45,572 nucleotides of DNA from Variovorax sp. GTDB lineage: Bacteria > Pseudomonadota > Gammaproteobacteria > Burkholderiales > Burkholderiaceae_C. Location of the stretch: contig SEGS01000038.1 in the NCBI GenBank assembly GCA_004210915.1, positions 1-45,572 of the forward strand, given 5' to 3'. A program made the position numbers and the translations under genes. This document shows positions 1-9,745 of the stretch, one piece after another. Numbering within the stretch: position 1 is the first letter of the stretch; each line of letters starts with the position of its first letter. The notes under the pieces were generated by a model that was not told the origin of the DNA, searched no databases, and worked only from the letters and a program-made list of their open reading frames with translations.

Positions 1-93
1 CGGCAGGAACCGGCGCTTGGTTTTGTTGTTGGCGTGGGAAACATTGTTCCCGACCATCGGGCCCTTGCCCGTGACTTCACATACGCGTGCCAT
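1..93 (-). CDS. rpmB: 50S ribosomal protein L28, 5' part only
   Basis: The reverse strand encodes the first 31 residues of L28, beginning [12 protein letters not shown] and continuing through [15 protein letters not shown], a highly conserved start of this family. The rest of the gene (about 77 residues in all) lies beyond the window edge. L28 is a structural protein of the large ribosomal subunit. rpmG (L33) usually follows in proteobacteria but would be outside the window. An AAGAG-like ribosome binding site precedes the ATG. The gene has its own leader of roughly 115 bases and a good -10 box at the end of trxB, so it need not depend on trxB transcription. Confidence 0.96.
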   Translation of the reverse strand, partial: MARVCEVTGKGPMVGNNVSHANNKTKRRFLP

Positions 94-191
94 GTGGACA
101 CTCTTTCATGAACAGCTGGTACCTCGGGCGACAGGGCGTCGCCAAGGTGTGTTGCAGCTTGACCTCGCCAGAAAAGGGTGGCGGTAACCCC

Positions 192-205
192 TGCCGAATT
201 CGGCA
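192..205. promoter_or_regulatory. Perfect 14-bp palindrome at the start of the rpmB leader
   Basis: TGCCGAATTCGGCA reads the same on both strands and lies immediately downstream of the predicted rpmB transcription start. It could be a protein-binding site or a short hairpin. No T-tract follows it on either strand, so it is not an obvious terminator for trxB. Confidence 0.35.
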
Positions 206-214
206 AAGCCTGAG

Positions 215-1226
<1,012 letters not shown>

Positions 1227-1229
1227 TCA

Positions 1230-1245
1230 GGTGAGGAGTATCACC
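1230..1245. promoter_or_regulatory. CRP-type dyad GGTGA-N6-TCACC between trxB and the CRP-like gene
   Basis: GGTGAGGAGTATCACC is a perfect inverted repeat with the half-site core and 6-bp spacer of the CRP consensus TGTGA-N6-TCACA. It lies about 55 bases upstream of the trxB start codon and about 104 bases upstream of the CRP-like gene. The recognition helix of that protein resembles E. coli CRP, so it is a plausible target of the neighbouring regulator. The dyad is seen; the regulatory role is inferred. Confidence 0.45.
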
Positions 1246-1299
1246 GCTCGCATCAAGGGCGAATGCTGACTGTTTTCAATGCAAGCCATTGTATTTATC

Positions 1300-1315
1300 C
1301 ATGAGATCTCTCATG
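1300..1315. promoter_or_regulatory. Inverted repeat CATGAG-N4-CTCATG upstream of the CRP-like gene
   Basis: A 6-bp perfect inverted repeat with a 4-base centre lies about 33 bases upstream of the start at 1349. It could be an operator or a leader hairpin. No known family consensus was recognised. Confidence 0.25.
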
Positions 1316-1348
1316 AGTGAGCAATGCGCAATATCGGGGATTGATTGA

Positions 1349-2023
1349 ATGTCGATGCTTTCCAACCTAGAGCTGTTGCGCCGGGTGCCACTGTTTGCGG
1401 CACTGACTCCCACCCAGTCCGCGAGCATTGCGGATGCCATCGTCAAGAAGCGCTTCAAGCGCGCCGAGATGGTGGTCGAGCAGGGCAAGAAGTCCGACGC
1501 GCTTTACATCATCCTGACCGGACGCGCACGCGTCATGAGCACCGACAGCCGGGGCCGCGAGGTCATCCTCGCCACGCTCCAGCCGGGCGATTACATCGGC
1601 GAGATGAGCATGATCGATGACGAACCGCATTCGGCCACCGTGCGCACCGAAGTGCAGACGGATGTGCTCATGCTGGGCCGCGAGGCGTTCTCGCGCTGCC
1701 TGCCCGAGAACTCTTCCATGTCGTACAACATCATGCGGGGCCTGGTTCAGCGGTTGAGGCATGCCGACCGCAAGATCGAGTCGCTCGCCTTGATGGACGT
1801 GTATGGCCGGGTTGCACGGTCCCTGCTTGAGTTCGCCGTGGACGATGGTGCCGGCAACCTCAAAGTGCGCGACAAGATCTCCCGCCAGGATCTGGCGAAG
1901 ATGGTGGGCGCGTCCCGCGAGATGGTCAGCCGCGTCATGAAGGATCTGGAAGAGCGCGGCTTCGTGCTCACGCAGGCCGATGGCTCCATGATCGTCAAGG
2001 ACCGTCTCTCATCGCTGACCTGA
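1349..2023 (+). CDS. Crp/Fnr-family transcriptional regulator
   Basis: This 224-residue protein has an N-terminal cyclic-nucleotide-binding-type beta barrel (about 10-130, with GDYIGEMSMIDDEPHSATV as the phosphate-binding cassette) and a C-terminal winged helix (about 150-215). The recognition helix SREMVSRVMKDLEERG keeps the Arg-Glu-x-x-x-Arg arrangement of E. coli CRP (SRETVGRILKMLED), suggesting a TGTGA-like half-site. The cassette has His-Ser where CRP has Arg-Ser, so cAMP may not be the ligand. There is no N-terminal cysteine cluster, so it is not an FNR-type oxygen sensor. A second ATG two codons in is also possible. A CRP-like dyad lies upstream at 1230-1245. Confidence 0.88.
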   Translation: MSMLSNLELLRRVPLFAALTPTQSASIADAIVKKRFKRAEMVVEQGKKSDALYIILTGRARVMSTDSRGREVILATLQPGDYIGEMSMIDDEPHSATVRTEVQTDVLMLGREAFSRCLPENSSMSYNIMRGLVQRLRHADRKIESLALMDVYGRVARSLLEFAVDDGAGNLKVRDKISRQDLAKMVGASREMVSRVMKDLEERGFVLTQADGSMIVKDRLSSLT

Positions 2024-2147
2024 GTTGCAGGCTTCGCTCGCCGACGCGTGATGGCCGTCGGGGTGCGCTTGCCGTGGACAATGCGGGGCGTCCGGTTTTC
2101 TTTGTCGTGTTCCCGCCGCTGCTCGTTGGCGGAACGCTGTGCCCTTC

Positions 2148-4535
2148 ATGACTTACTCGCTTCACACGCTTCAATCCGCTTCTTCTGAGGCGCAGCCCGC
2201 GCGCGCGCGGGCGATGCGCTTTGCGCACGAGATCACGCTGATCGCCGGCTTCGTTGTGCTGCTGTTCTGGCTGCTCGCCATGTTGAGCTTCACGCCATCC
2301 GACGCAGCCTGGTCGACATCGGGCACCGGGGGGGAAGTCCGGAACTGGGGTGGCCGCATCGGTGCCTGGGTGGCGGATGGCAGTTATTTCCTCGCCGGCT
2401 ATTCGGTCTGGTGGTGTCTGGCCGCAGGCTTGCGCGCGTGGCTCTCATCGTTGGCGGGGTGGCTGCGCGGGGGTGAGCCGACCTCGACCGAGCAAGCGCC
2501 GCGTGGGCGTTTCAATCGCAGCCGCCTCGCCTTCTGGGTCGGGTTGCTGCTGTTGCTGTGCGCGAGCGCCATGCTCGAATGGTCCCGCCTTTACCGGCTC
2601 GAGTTTCGCCTGCCCGGCCATGGGGGTGGTGTGCTCGGCTACTTCGTCGGGCCATTGAGCGTCAAGTGGATGGGCTTCACGGGCTCGGCACTGATCGCCA
2701 TCGCCGCGGGCGTGATCGGTTCGGCGCTGGTGTTCCGCTTTTCCTGGACGCAGATTGCCGAGCGCATCGGGTCCCGGGTGTATTCGTTGTTCGAGTCCCG
2801 CCGGGAGAAGCGCGAGATCGCTGCCGATATCGCAATGGGCAAGCAGGCGGTGCGGGAGCGCGCAGAAGCCGAGGACGTCCCCTTTGACCGCGGGAACGAC
2901 ACCGAACTGGAGACCGCCGACGAGGAATTGCGCATCGAACCGCGCCCGAAGCGCCGTGCACCTTCGCCGCCGGTGCAGATCGAACCGGCCATGACGGAGG
3001 TGCCAAAAAGCGATCGCGTGGTGAAGGAGCGCCAGAAGCCACTCTTCAAGGAACTGCCCGATTCCAAACTGCCGCAGGTCGATCTGCTCGACGCGGCGCA
3101 AACGCGCCAGGAGACGGTCTCGGCCGACACGCTCGAGATGACCTCGCGCATGATCGAGAAGAAACTCAAGGACTTTGGCGTCGAAGTGCGCGTGGTGCTC
3201 GCCTCGCCGGGTCCGGTGATCACGCGCTACGAGATCGAGCCCGCCACCGGCGTGAAGGGTTCGCAGATCGTGAACCTGGCCAAAGACCTCGCCCGCTCGC
3301 TTTCGCTGGTGTCGATTCGCGTGGTTGAAACGATTCCCGGCAAGAACTACATGGCGCTCGAACTGCCGAACGCCAAGCGCCAGTCGATCAAGCTCAGCGA
3401 AATCCTCGGGTCTCAGGTCTACAACGAGGGCAAGTCGATGCTCACGATGGGCCTGGGCAAGGACATCATCGGCAACCCGGTCGTGGCCGACCTCGCCAAG
3501 ATGCCGCACGTGCTGGTGGCCGGCACCACCGGCTCGGGCAAATCGGTGGGCATCAACGCGATGATCCTGTCGCTGCTCTACAAGGCCGAAGCGCGCGACG
3601 TGCGCCTCTTGATGATCGACCCGAAGATGCTCGAAATGTCGGTCTACGAAGGCATTCCGCATCTGTTGGCGCCGGTGGTGACCGACATGCGCCAGGCGGC
3701 GCACGGGCTGACCTGGTGCGTGGCCGAGATGGAGCGCCGCTACAAGCTGATGAGCAAGCTCGGTGTGCGTAATCTGGCCGGCTACAACACCAAGATCGAC
3801 GAAGCCAAGGCGCGCGAAGAATTCATCTACAACCCCTTCAGCCTGACCCCGGATGATCCGGAACCGTTGCGCCGCGAGCCGCACATCGTCGTGGTCATCG
3901 ACGAACTGGCCGACCTGATGATGGTGGTCGGCAAGAAGATCGAAGAGCTGATCGCCCGCCTCGCGCAGAAGGCCCGCGCCGCGGGCATCCACCTGATCCT
4001 CGCCACCCAGCGGCCCAGTGTGGACGTGATCACCGGCCTTATCAAAGCCAACATCCCGACCCGCATTGCGTTCTCGGTCGGTTCGAAGATTGACAGCCGC
4101 ACCATCCTCGACCAGATGGGCGCAGAGGCGCTGCTGGGCATGGGCGACATGCTCTACATGGCCAGTGGCACCGGCCTGCCGATTCGTGTGCATGGCGCTT
4201 TCGTGAGCGACGAGGAAGTGCACCGTGTCGTCGCTTACCTCAAGTCACAAGGGGAGCCGGATTACATCGAAGGGGTGCTCGAAGGCGGAACTGTCGACGA
4301 CGATGGCGGTCTCATGGGGGAAAGCGGCGATGCCGAGAAGGACCCGATGTACGACCAGGCGGTCGAAGTCGTGCTCAAGAATCGCAAGGCCAGCATTTCG
4401 CTGGTGCAGCGCCACCTGAAGATTGGCTACAACCGCGCGGCGCGGCTGGTCGAGGACATGGAAAAAGCCGGATTGGTCAGCGCCATGAGCGGCAGCGGCC
4501 AGCGCGAAATCCTCGTCCCGGCGCGCACCGAATGA
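2148..4535 (+). CDS. ftsK: DNA translocase FtsK
   Basis: This is a septal DNA pump that moves chromosome ends and activates XerCD at dif during division. The N-terminus has about four membrane segments (residues roughly 25-200, including the [18 protein letters not shown] stretch), followed by a charged linker. The RecA-like motor has Walker [11 protein letters not shown] near residue 460 and Walker [12 protein letters not shown] near 580. A C-terminal winged-helix gamma domain (about the last 65 residues, with [20 protein letters not shown]) reads KOPS. The length of about 795 residues fits the short-linker FtsK of betaproteobacteria. A GTG at 2139 has a better GGCGGA ribosome site and would add three residues. 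lolA follows after 16 bases, probably in one transcript. Confidence 0.96.
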   Translation: MTYSLHTLQSASSEAQPARARAMRFAHEITLIAGFVVLLFWLLAMLSFTPSDAAWSTSGTGGEVRNWGGRIGAWVADGSYFLAGYSVWWCLAAGLRAWLSSLAGWLRGGEPTSTEQAPRGRFNRSRLAFWVGLLLLLCASAMLEWSRLYRLEFRLPGHGGGVLGYFVGPLSVKWMGFTGSALIAIAAGVIGSALVFRFSWTQIAERIGSRVYSLFESRREKREIAADIAMGKQAVRERAEAEDVPFDRGNDTELETADEELRIEPRPKRRAPSPPVQIEPAMTEVPKSDRVVKERQKPLFKELPDSKLPQVDLLDAAQTRQETVSADTLEMTSRMIEKKLKDFGVEVRVVLASPGPVITRYEIEPATGVKGSQIVNLAKDLARSLSLVSIRVVETIPGKNYMALELPNAKRQSIKLSEILGSQVYNEGKSMLTMGLGKDIIGNPVVADLAKMPHVLVAGTTGSGKSVGINAMILSLLYKAEARDVRLLMIDPKMLEMSVYEGIPHLLAPVVTDMRQAAHGLTWCVAEMERRYKLMSKLGVRNLAGYNTKIDEAKAREEFIYNPFSLTPDDPEPLRREPHIVVVIDELADLMMVVGKKIEELIARLAQKARAAGIHLILATQRPSVDVITGLIKANIPTRIAFSVGSKIDSRTILDQMGAEALLGMGDMLYMASGTGLPIRVHGAFVSDEEVHRVVAYLKSQGEPDYIEGVLEGGTVDDDGGLMGESGDAEKDPMYDQAVEVVLKNRKASISLVQRHLKIGYNRAARLVEDMEKAGLVSAMSGSGQREILVPARTE

Positions 4536-4551
4536 GATGAAGGGAACGTCG

Positions 4552-5184
4552 ATGAAGAAGTTGTTTGCTGCAATGGTTGTGCTTGCGGGCGCCAGCGCGT
4601 CGTGGGCCGGTGGCATGGAGAGCCTCGAAGGCTTCGTCAAGACGGTGAAGACCGGCCGGGCCGATTTCACGCAAACCGTGACGGCGCCGCCGCGCGATGG
4701 CCAACCCGGCCGGGCCAAGACATCGACGGGCACCTTCGAATTCCAGCGCCCCGGTAAATTCAAGTTCGACTACAAGAAGCCGTTTGCGCAAAGCATCGTG
4801 GCCGACGGAAAGACCTTGTGGCTCTACGACGCGGACCTCAATCAGGTGACCCAGCGCGCACAGGCGCAGGCCCTTGGTTCCACGCCGGCCGCGTTGATCG
4901 CCGCCGCGCCGGACCTGCGCGCCTTGCAGGCCGACTTCGCGCTCGACGCCGCGCCCGAGCGTGACGGCCTGCAATGGGTGAAAGCCACGCCAAAGAACAA
5001 GGACGGCCATTTGCAGAGCGTGCAGATTGGCTTTCAGGGCGATGCGCTCGCAGCGTTGGAAATTCTCGACAGCTTCGGTCAGCGCTCGGTGCTGAACTTC
5101 AGCAAGGTGGAAGTTAATCCCTCGCTGGCTGCGGGCACCTTTTCATTCAAGGCGCCAGCCGGCGCCGATGTTCTCAAGCAGTAG
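4552..5184 (+). CDS. lolA: Outer-membrane lipoprotein carrier protein LolA
   Basis: LolA carries lipoproteins from the LolCDE complex across the periplasm to LolB. The product is 210 residues, with a signal peptide MKKLFAAMVVLAGASASWA and then the family's half-barrel features: FTQTVTAPP, a GTFEFQRPGKFKFDYKKP block, TLWLYDADLNQVT and a C-terminal SFKAPAGADVL. An ATG at 4537 in the same frame would add five residues, but AAGGGA sits seven bases before the ATG at 4552, which favours the later start. The ftsK-lolA-rarA order is common in betaproteobacteria; here a small membrane protein gene intervenes on the other strand. Confidence 0.95.
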   Translation: MKKLFAAMVVLAGASASWAGGMESLEGFVKTVKTGRADFTQTVTAPPRDGQPGRAKTSTGTFEFQRPGKFKFDYKKPFAQSIVADGKTLWLYDADLNQVTQRAQAQALGSTPAALIAAAPDLRALQADFALDAAPERDGLQWVKATPKNKDGHLQSVQIGFQGDALAALEILDSFGQRSVLNFSKVEVNPSLAAGTFSFKAPAGADVLKQ

Positions 5185-5228
5185 CGCGCAGGCCGGCATC
5201 GGCTGCTCCTGTTGCTCTGGTCGCGATC

Positions 5229-5885
5229 TCATTCCATCGACGACCGGGACCGGTTGCCTGAAGCCGCCGCACGGGCGCGGTTCCCGATAGCGAGCAAGGC
5301 GCTGCCTACCGCCAGGAAGGTGACGAAGATGCCAATCGCGTACAGCGCAACGCCGCCGTAGCCACCGACATTGGCCGGGACAAGGAACGGGTATGGATAC
5401 CAATTCGAGGCGGCGCCGCGCAGCAGCACGTAAACCAGATATGCCGTCGGGAAGATGAGCGCCAGCAGGAGGTGCCTTGCCGTCAACCGCGATCGGGGCG
5501 CCTCGATCACCCAATCCAGAACGATTGCGATCGGCATGACGTAGTGCAGCACGATGTTCACCCACGGGCGCAGCGCGCCAAGATCCACGTTGCGCAGCAG
5601 CGCCACGAACACGAGGCCGACCACCACCATGTTGGTCGCCGAGACGTAGCGCAAACTGTCCAGCGCCGAATGCCGACGGACACGCAAAAATACGCTCAGC
5701 AGCAGGACGACCGCAGCCAGCAGGTTCGAGAGGTTGGTGAAGTAGCTGAAAAAATTCAGCGCGTTGTACGACGCTTCAATGTGCAGCCACAACTGCCAGC
5801 CGATGGCAGCGAGCGTCAGCATTGCGAGGAGAAGGCGCACCACTGACAGCATTGGGGATGATGATCGCTGCGGCAGATTCTGCAT
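5229..5885 (-). CDS. Pr6Pr-family integral membrane protein
   Basis: This protein of about 218 residues has six or more hydrophobic segments. The stretch YNALNFFSYFTNLSNLLAA, the polar pair near LLRNVDLGALRPW, and LHYVMPIAIVLDWVIEAPR are features I associate with the Pr6Pr (FAR-17a/AIG1-like) membrane family. The function of bacterial members is unknown to me. A GTG at 5909 would give 226 residues and an internal ATG at 5852 would give 207; none has a clear ribosome binding site. It is convergent with lolA and divergent from rarA, so it is probably transcribed alone. The family call is from memory of motifs and is moderate. Confidence 0.75.
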   Translation of the reverse strand: MQNLPQRSSSPMLSVVRLLLAMLTLAAIGWQLWLHIEASYNALNFFSYFTNLSNLLAAVVLLLSVFLRVRRHSALDSLRYVSATNMVVVGLVFVALLRNVDLGALRPWVNIVLHYVMPIAIVLDWVIEAPRSRLTARHLLLALIFPTAYLVYVLLRGAASNWYPYPFLVPANVGGYGGVALYAIGIFVTFLAVGSALLAIGNRARAAASGNRSRSSME

Positions 5886-6084
5886 CTGCGCACTGTAGCG
5901 CGACCACACGCGCGCGGCCCGCAGGCTGCGGCATCATGTGTGTTGCAAACCGGATGCGTGCGTCGGCAGGCCGGTGCCCGCAGCACAACTGGTTCACCCT
6001 CACGCCGCTTTCGCATTTCATGACCGCCATTCACGCTTCCCTGGAACAACTTCGACACGCCCGGCACTGGCTGGACATTCTCTG

Positions 6085-7380
6085 ATGGCGCCGATCTCTC
6101 ACCAACCACTGGCCGAGCGCTTGAGACCCAAGACCCTGGGCGAGGTCATTGGTCAACAACACCTGCTTGGCCCCGGCATGTCGCTGCGCATTGCGTTCGA
6201 GTCAGGCCAACCGCATTCCTGCATCCTGTGGGGTCCTCCGGGCACAGGCAAGACGACGATCGCGCGGCTGATGGCCGATGCGTTCGACGCGCAGTTCCTG
6301 AGCATCAGTGCGGTGCTGGGCGGGGTGAAGGACATCCGCGAGGCGGTCGAGCGCGCGATGGCCGCGCGCGACGGGCTCGAGCAGCGCCGCACCATCGTGT
6401 TCGTCGACGAGGTCCACCGCTTCAACAAGAGCCAGCAGGATGCGTTTCTGCCGCACGTGGAGTCGGGCCTTTTCACCTTCATCGGCGCGACGACAGAGAA
6501 CCCGTCGTTCGAGGTTAATTCGGCTTTGCTGTCGCGCGCCGCCGTCTATGTGCTGCAACCACTCAATGAAAACGACCTGAAACAGATCGTGGCGCGGGCG
6601 CAGGGGATCCACGCCGTGCCGGCGATCGTCGAGACTGCGGTCGAGCGCCTGGTGGCCTACGCGGACGGCGACGCGCGCCGGCTGCTCAACACGCTGGAGA
6701 CCCTGGCCGTTGCAGCCGCGTCGGAGAAACTGACAGGGATCAACGACGAATGGTTGCTGCGCGTACTGGGCGAGCGCATGCGCCGCTACGACAAGGGGGG
6801 CGAGCAGTTCTACGACACCATCAGCGCGCTGCACAAGTCGGTGCGTGGCAGCGATCCCGATGCGTCGCTGTACTGGTTCGTCCGCATGCTCGACGGTGGC
6901 GCCGACCCGCGCTACATGGCGCGCCGCCTGGTGCGCATGGCCAGCGAGGACATCGGCCTGGCCGATCCGCGTGCGCTGAGGCTCGCGCTCGATGCCGCGG
7001 AAGTCTACGAGCGGCTGGGCACGCCCGAAGGCGAACTCGCGCTGGCCGAATGCGTGGTCTACCTGGCAATGGCGCCCAAGTCGAACGCCGTCTACAAGGC
7101 GTACAACGCGGTTCGTGCGCTGATCAAGAAAGACAGCACTCGTCCGGTGCCGATGCATCTGCGCAATGCACCGACAAAGCTCATGAAGGAGCTCGACTAC
7201 GGCAAGGGCTACCGCTATGCGCATGACGAGGAGGGCGGTTTCGCTGCCGGCGAGCGCTACTTGCCCGAAGGGCTCGAGGGGCAGGTGTTCTACGAACCCG
7301 TCGAGCGGGGCCTCGAGATTCGCATCGCCGAGAAGCTGCGTGAACTGCGAAAGATCAACCAGAGGCGCGATCGGGGCTGA
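6085..7380 (+). CDS. rarA: Replication-associated recombination protein A (RarA/MgsA)
   Basis: This AAA+ ATPase acts at stalled forks and is related to clamp-loader and Werner-interacting proteins. The product is 431 residues. It shows LAERLRPKTLGEVIGQQHLL at the N-terminus, Walker A GPPGTGKTT (about 52-60), Walker B FVDEVHRFN, sensor 1 GATTENPSFEVN and the C-terminal tetramerisation region with ASEDIGLADPRAL. The open frame extends upstream to 5938, but those residues do not resemble the family. The ATG at 6085 overlaps the stop of a 21-codon frame (6020-6085) in a TGATG arrangement, which might couple its translation. Confidence 0.95.
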   Translation: MAPISHQPLAERLRPKTLGEVIGQQHLLGPGMSLRIAFESGQPHSCILWGPPGTGKTTIARLMADAFDAQFLSISAVLGGVKDIREAVERAMAARDGLEQRRTIVFVDEVHRFNKSQQDAFLPHVESGLFTFIGATTENPSFEVNSALLSRAAVYVLQPLNENDLKQIVARAQGIHAVPAIVETAVERLVAYADGDARRLLNTLETLAVAAASEKLTGINDEWLLRVLGERMRRYDKGGEQFYDTISALHKSVRGSDPDASLYWFVRMLDGGADPRYMARRLVRMASEDIGLADPRALRLALDAAEVYERLGTPEGELALAECVVYLAMAPKSNAVYKAYNAVRALIKKDSTRPVPMHLRNAPTKLMKELDYGKGYRYAHDEEGGFAAGERYLPEGLEGQVFYEPVERGLEIRIAEKLRELRKINQRRDRG

Positions 7381-7520
7381 CTCGCACATCGGCCGAACGG
7401 TCGGCGCATAGGGTCACGCACCATCGGCATGAAGCGAGCGGGTAAACCCCGGGAAACGGCGCACCGGTTTGGCGCGGATGGGTGACTAAAATCCGCCCAC
7501 TCTGCCGCCAGCGTCACATG

Positions 7521-7537
7521 CTGGCTGGCTTTTTGCT
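7521..7537 (+). promoter_or_regulatory. Candidate sigma-54 (-24/-12) promoter of livHMGF
   Basis: CTGGCTGGCTTTTTGCT matches the RpoN consensus YTGGCACG-N4-TTGCW at the GG and GC dinucleotides, which have the required 10-base spacing. It also matches the flanking YTGGC and TTGCT, but not ACG. Transcription would start near 7547, about 70 bases before the livH start. This is the longest intergenic gap in the window (7381-7616), and nothing else recognisable was found in it. The match is seen; use by RpoN is inferred. Confidence 0.5.
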
Positions 7538-7616
7538 TATCGAAGCTCTGGTGCCAATGCGGCGCCGCGGGTTGGCGACAGCACCGACAAGGTGCGGAAA
7601 ACTGGGGATTCTCTTT

Positions 7617-8546
7617 ATGGAAATATTGCTGCAGCAGATCATCAACGGTCTGGTTCTGGGCAGCATGTATGCCTTGATCGCCTTGGGTTACACCATGGTG
7701 TACGGCATCATCAACCTGATCAATTTCGCGCACGGTGAGGTGCTCATGGTGGGGGCACTGACGAGCTGGTCCATCATCGGCCTGATGCAGGAGTCAATGC
7801 CGGGCACGCCGGGGTGGATCATCCTGATCATCGCGCTCATCATTGCCTGCATCGTCGCGGCCACGCTCAATTTCGTGATCGAAAAGGTGGCCTACCGTCC
7901 ACTGCGCAACAGCCCGAAGCTGGCCCCCTTGATCACCGCCATCGGCATGTCGATCCTGCTGCAGACGCTGGCCATGATCATCTGGAAGCCGACCAACAAG
8001 GCCTATCCCAACCTGCTGTCGACCACGCCGATCCACGTCGGCGGCGCGGTGATATCGCCCACCCAGGTCATGATCCTGAGCGTCACGGCCTTCTGCCTTG
8101 TCGTGCTGATGTGGGTGGTCAACTACACGAAGCTTGGTCGCGCGATGCGTGCGACGGCAGAGAACCCGCGCGTGGCGGCACTGATGGGCATCCGCCCCGA
8201 CATGGTGATCTCGGCCACCTTCATCATCGGTGCCGTGCTGGCCGCGGTAGCGGGTGTGATGTACGCGTCCAACTACGGCATCGCACAGCACGCGATGGGC
8301 TTCCTGCCGGGATTGAAGGCTTTCACCGCCGCGGTCTTCGGCGGCATTGGCAACCTCGCGGGCGCCGTGGTCGGCGGTCTTTTGCTGGGCCTCATCGAAG
8401 CCATCGGCTCGGGCTACATCGGCACGCTAACGGGTGGCGTCCTGGGCAGCCACTACAGCGACATCTTCGCCTTCATCGTCCTGATCATCATGCTCACGCT
8501 GCGGCCCTCGGGCCTGCTCGGCGAGCGCGTGGCGGACCGGGCCTGA
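7617..8546 (+). CDS. livH: Branched-chain amino-acid-type ABC permease LivH
   Basis: This is one of two inner-membrane permeases of a hydrophobic/branched-chain amino-acid uptake transporter. The 309-residue product opens with MEILLQQIINGLVLGSMYAL, then the family signature GYTMVYGIINLINFAHGE. It has about eight membrane segments and the EAA-like cytoplasmic loop GRAMRATAENPRVAALMGI. The frame is open from 7482, but the ATG at 7617 has GGGGA upstream and fits LivH alignments. It is the first gene of livHMGF. No livK binding protein lies beside it, so the substrate cannot be fixed (Leu/Ile/Val, urea or short amides are all known for this family). Confidence 0.94.
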   Translation: MEILLQQIINGLVLGSMYALIALGYTMVYGIINLINFAHGEVLMVGALTSWSIIGLMQESMPGTPGWIILIIALIIACIVAATLNFVIEKVAYRPLRNSPKLAPLITAIGMSILLQTLAMIIWKPTNKAYPNLLSTTPIHVGGAVISPTQVMILSVTAFCLVVLMWVVNYTKLGRAMRATAENPRVAALMGIRPDMVISATFIIGAVLAAVAGVMYASNYGIAQHAMGFLPGLKAFTAAVFGGIGNLAGAVVGGLLLGLIEAIGSGYIGTLTGGVLGSHYSDIFAFIVLIIMLTLRPSGLLGERVADRA

Positions 8547-8558
8547 TCGGAGCGACTC

Positions 8559-9734
8559 ATGAAGAACAGCAAGAACATCATCTTCTTCCTGGTGGCCGCG
8601 GTCGGCCTGCTGGCGCTGCCGCTGCTGCTTCAGACGCAGGGCAACGCGTGGGTGCGTATCGCAGACATCGCGCTGCTGTACGTGCTGCTGGCCCTGGGAC
8701 TCAACATCGTGGTCGGCTACGCCGGCTTGCTCGATCTGGGCTATGTCGCCTTCTTTGCCGTTGGCGCGTACCTTTTCGCGCTGATGGGCTCGCCCCACCT
8801 GACGGAAACCTTCCCCGCCTTCAAGGCGATGTTCCCGAACGGGCTGCACACCTCGCTGCTCATCGTCATACCGCTGGCGCTGCTCGTTGCGGGGATCCTG
8901 GGGGCGATCCTCGGCGCGCCCACGCTCAAGCTGCGTGGTGACTACCTGGCCATCGTCACGCTGGGCTTCGGCGAAATCATCCGCGTGTTCCTGAACAACC
9001 TCGATCACCCGGTCAACCTGACCAACGGCCCCAAGGGCATCACGGCCATCGACTCGGTGAAGTTCTGGGGGCTCGACCTCGGCAAGTCGCTCAAGATCGG
9101 CGACTACACGATTTCATCGGTTTCGCTTTACTACTACCTCTTCCTGGCGATGGTGATCGTGACCGTGATCATTTCGCACCGCCTGCAGGTCTCGCGGATC
9201 GGACGCGCGTGGATGGCGATCCGCGAAGACGAGATCGCGGCCAAGGCAATGGGCATCAACACCCGCAACATGAAGCTGCTGGCCTTCGGCATGGGCGCAA
9301 GCTTCGGCGGCATGTCGGGCGCGATGTTCGCGGCCTTCCAGGGCTTCGTGTCGCCCGAATCCTTCAGCCTGATGGAGTCGGTGATGATCGTCGCGATGGT
9401 TGTGCTGGGCGGGCTGGGGCATTTGCCGGGCGTCATCCTGGGCGCCATCCTGCTCGCCGCCTTGCCCGAGATGCTGCGCTATGTCGCCGGCCCGTTGCAG
9501 ACACTGACGGATGGGCGGCTCGATTCTTCGATCCTGCGGCAGCTCTTCATCGCGCTGGCGATGATCACCATCATGCTGGCGCGCCCGCGCGGCTTGTGGC
9601 CTTCGCCCGAGCATGGCAAGACGCTCAAACGCAAGGGCGGACCGGCCTCGGTCGACATCTCGGGCCCCGGCATCGACGCACCGGCCGACGAGATTCCGGA
9701 CGCCGTGGCGCGCCGGACCTCCATCAACCCTTGA
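8559..9734 (+). CDS. livM: Branched-chain amino-acid-type ABC permease LivM
   Basis: The 391-residue second permease has about ten hydrophobic segments. It carries the LivM signatures LGLNIVVGYAGLLDLGYVAFFAVGAY, TLKLRGDYLAIVTLGFGEIIR and the ATPase-contacting loop GRAWMAIREDEIAAKAMGI. A polar tail of about 40 residues ends the protein. It starts 12 bases after livH and is followed 11 bases later by livG, so the genes form one operon. Membrane topology and family follow directly from the sequence; the transported compound is not determined. Confidence 0.94.
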   Translation: MKNSKNIIFFLVAAVGLLALPLLLQTQGNAWVRIADIALLYVLLALGLNIVVGYAGLLDLGYVAFFAVGAYLFALMGSPHLTETFPAFKAMFPNGLHTSLLIVIPLALLVAGILGAILGAPTLKLRGDYLAIVTLGFGEIIRVFLNNLDHPVNLTNGPKGITAIDSVKFWGLDLGKSLKIGDYTISSVSLYYYLFLAMVIVTVIISHRLQVSRIGRAWMAIREDEIAAKAMGINTRNMKLLAFGMGASFGGMSGAMFAAFQGFVSPESFSLMESVMIVAMVVLGGLGHLPGVILGAILLAALPEMLRYVAGPLQTLTDGRLDSSILRQLFIALAMITIMLARPRGLWPSPEHGKTLKRKGGPASVDISGPGIDAPADEIPDAVARRTSINP

Positions 9735-9745
9735 ACAAAGACATC

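Noticed and set aside
2445..4223. 592-codon open frame inside ftsK on the reverse strand
   Set aside because: It is a His/Arg-rich shadow frame of ftsK.
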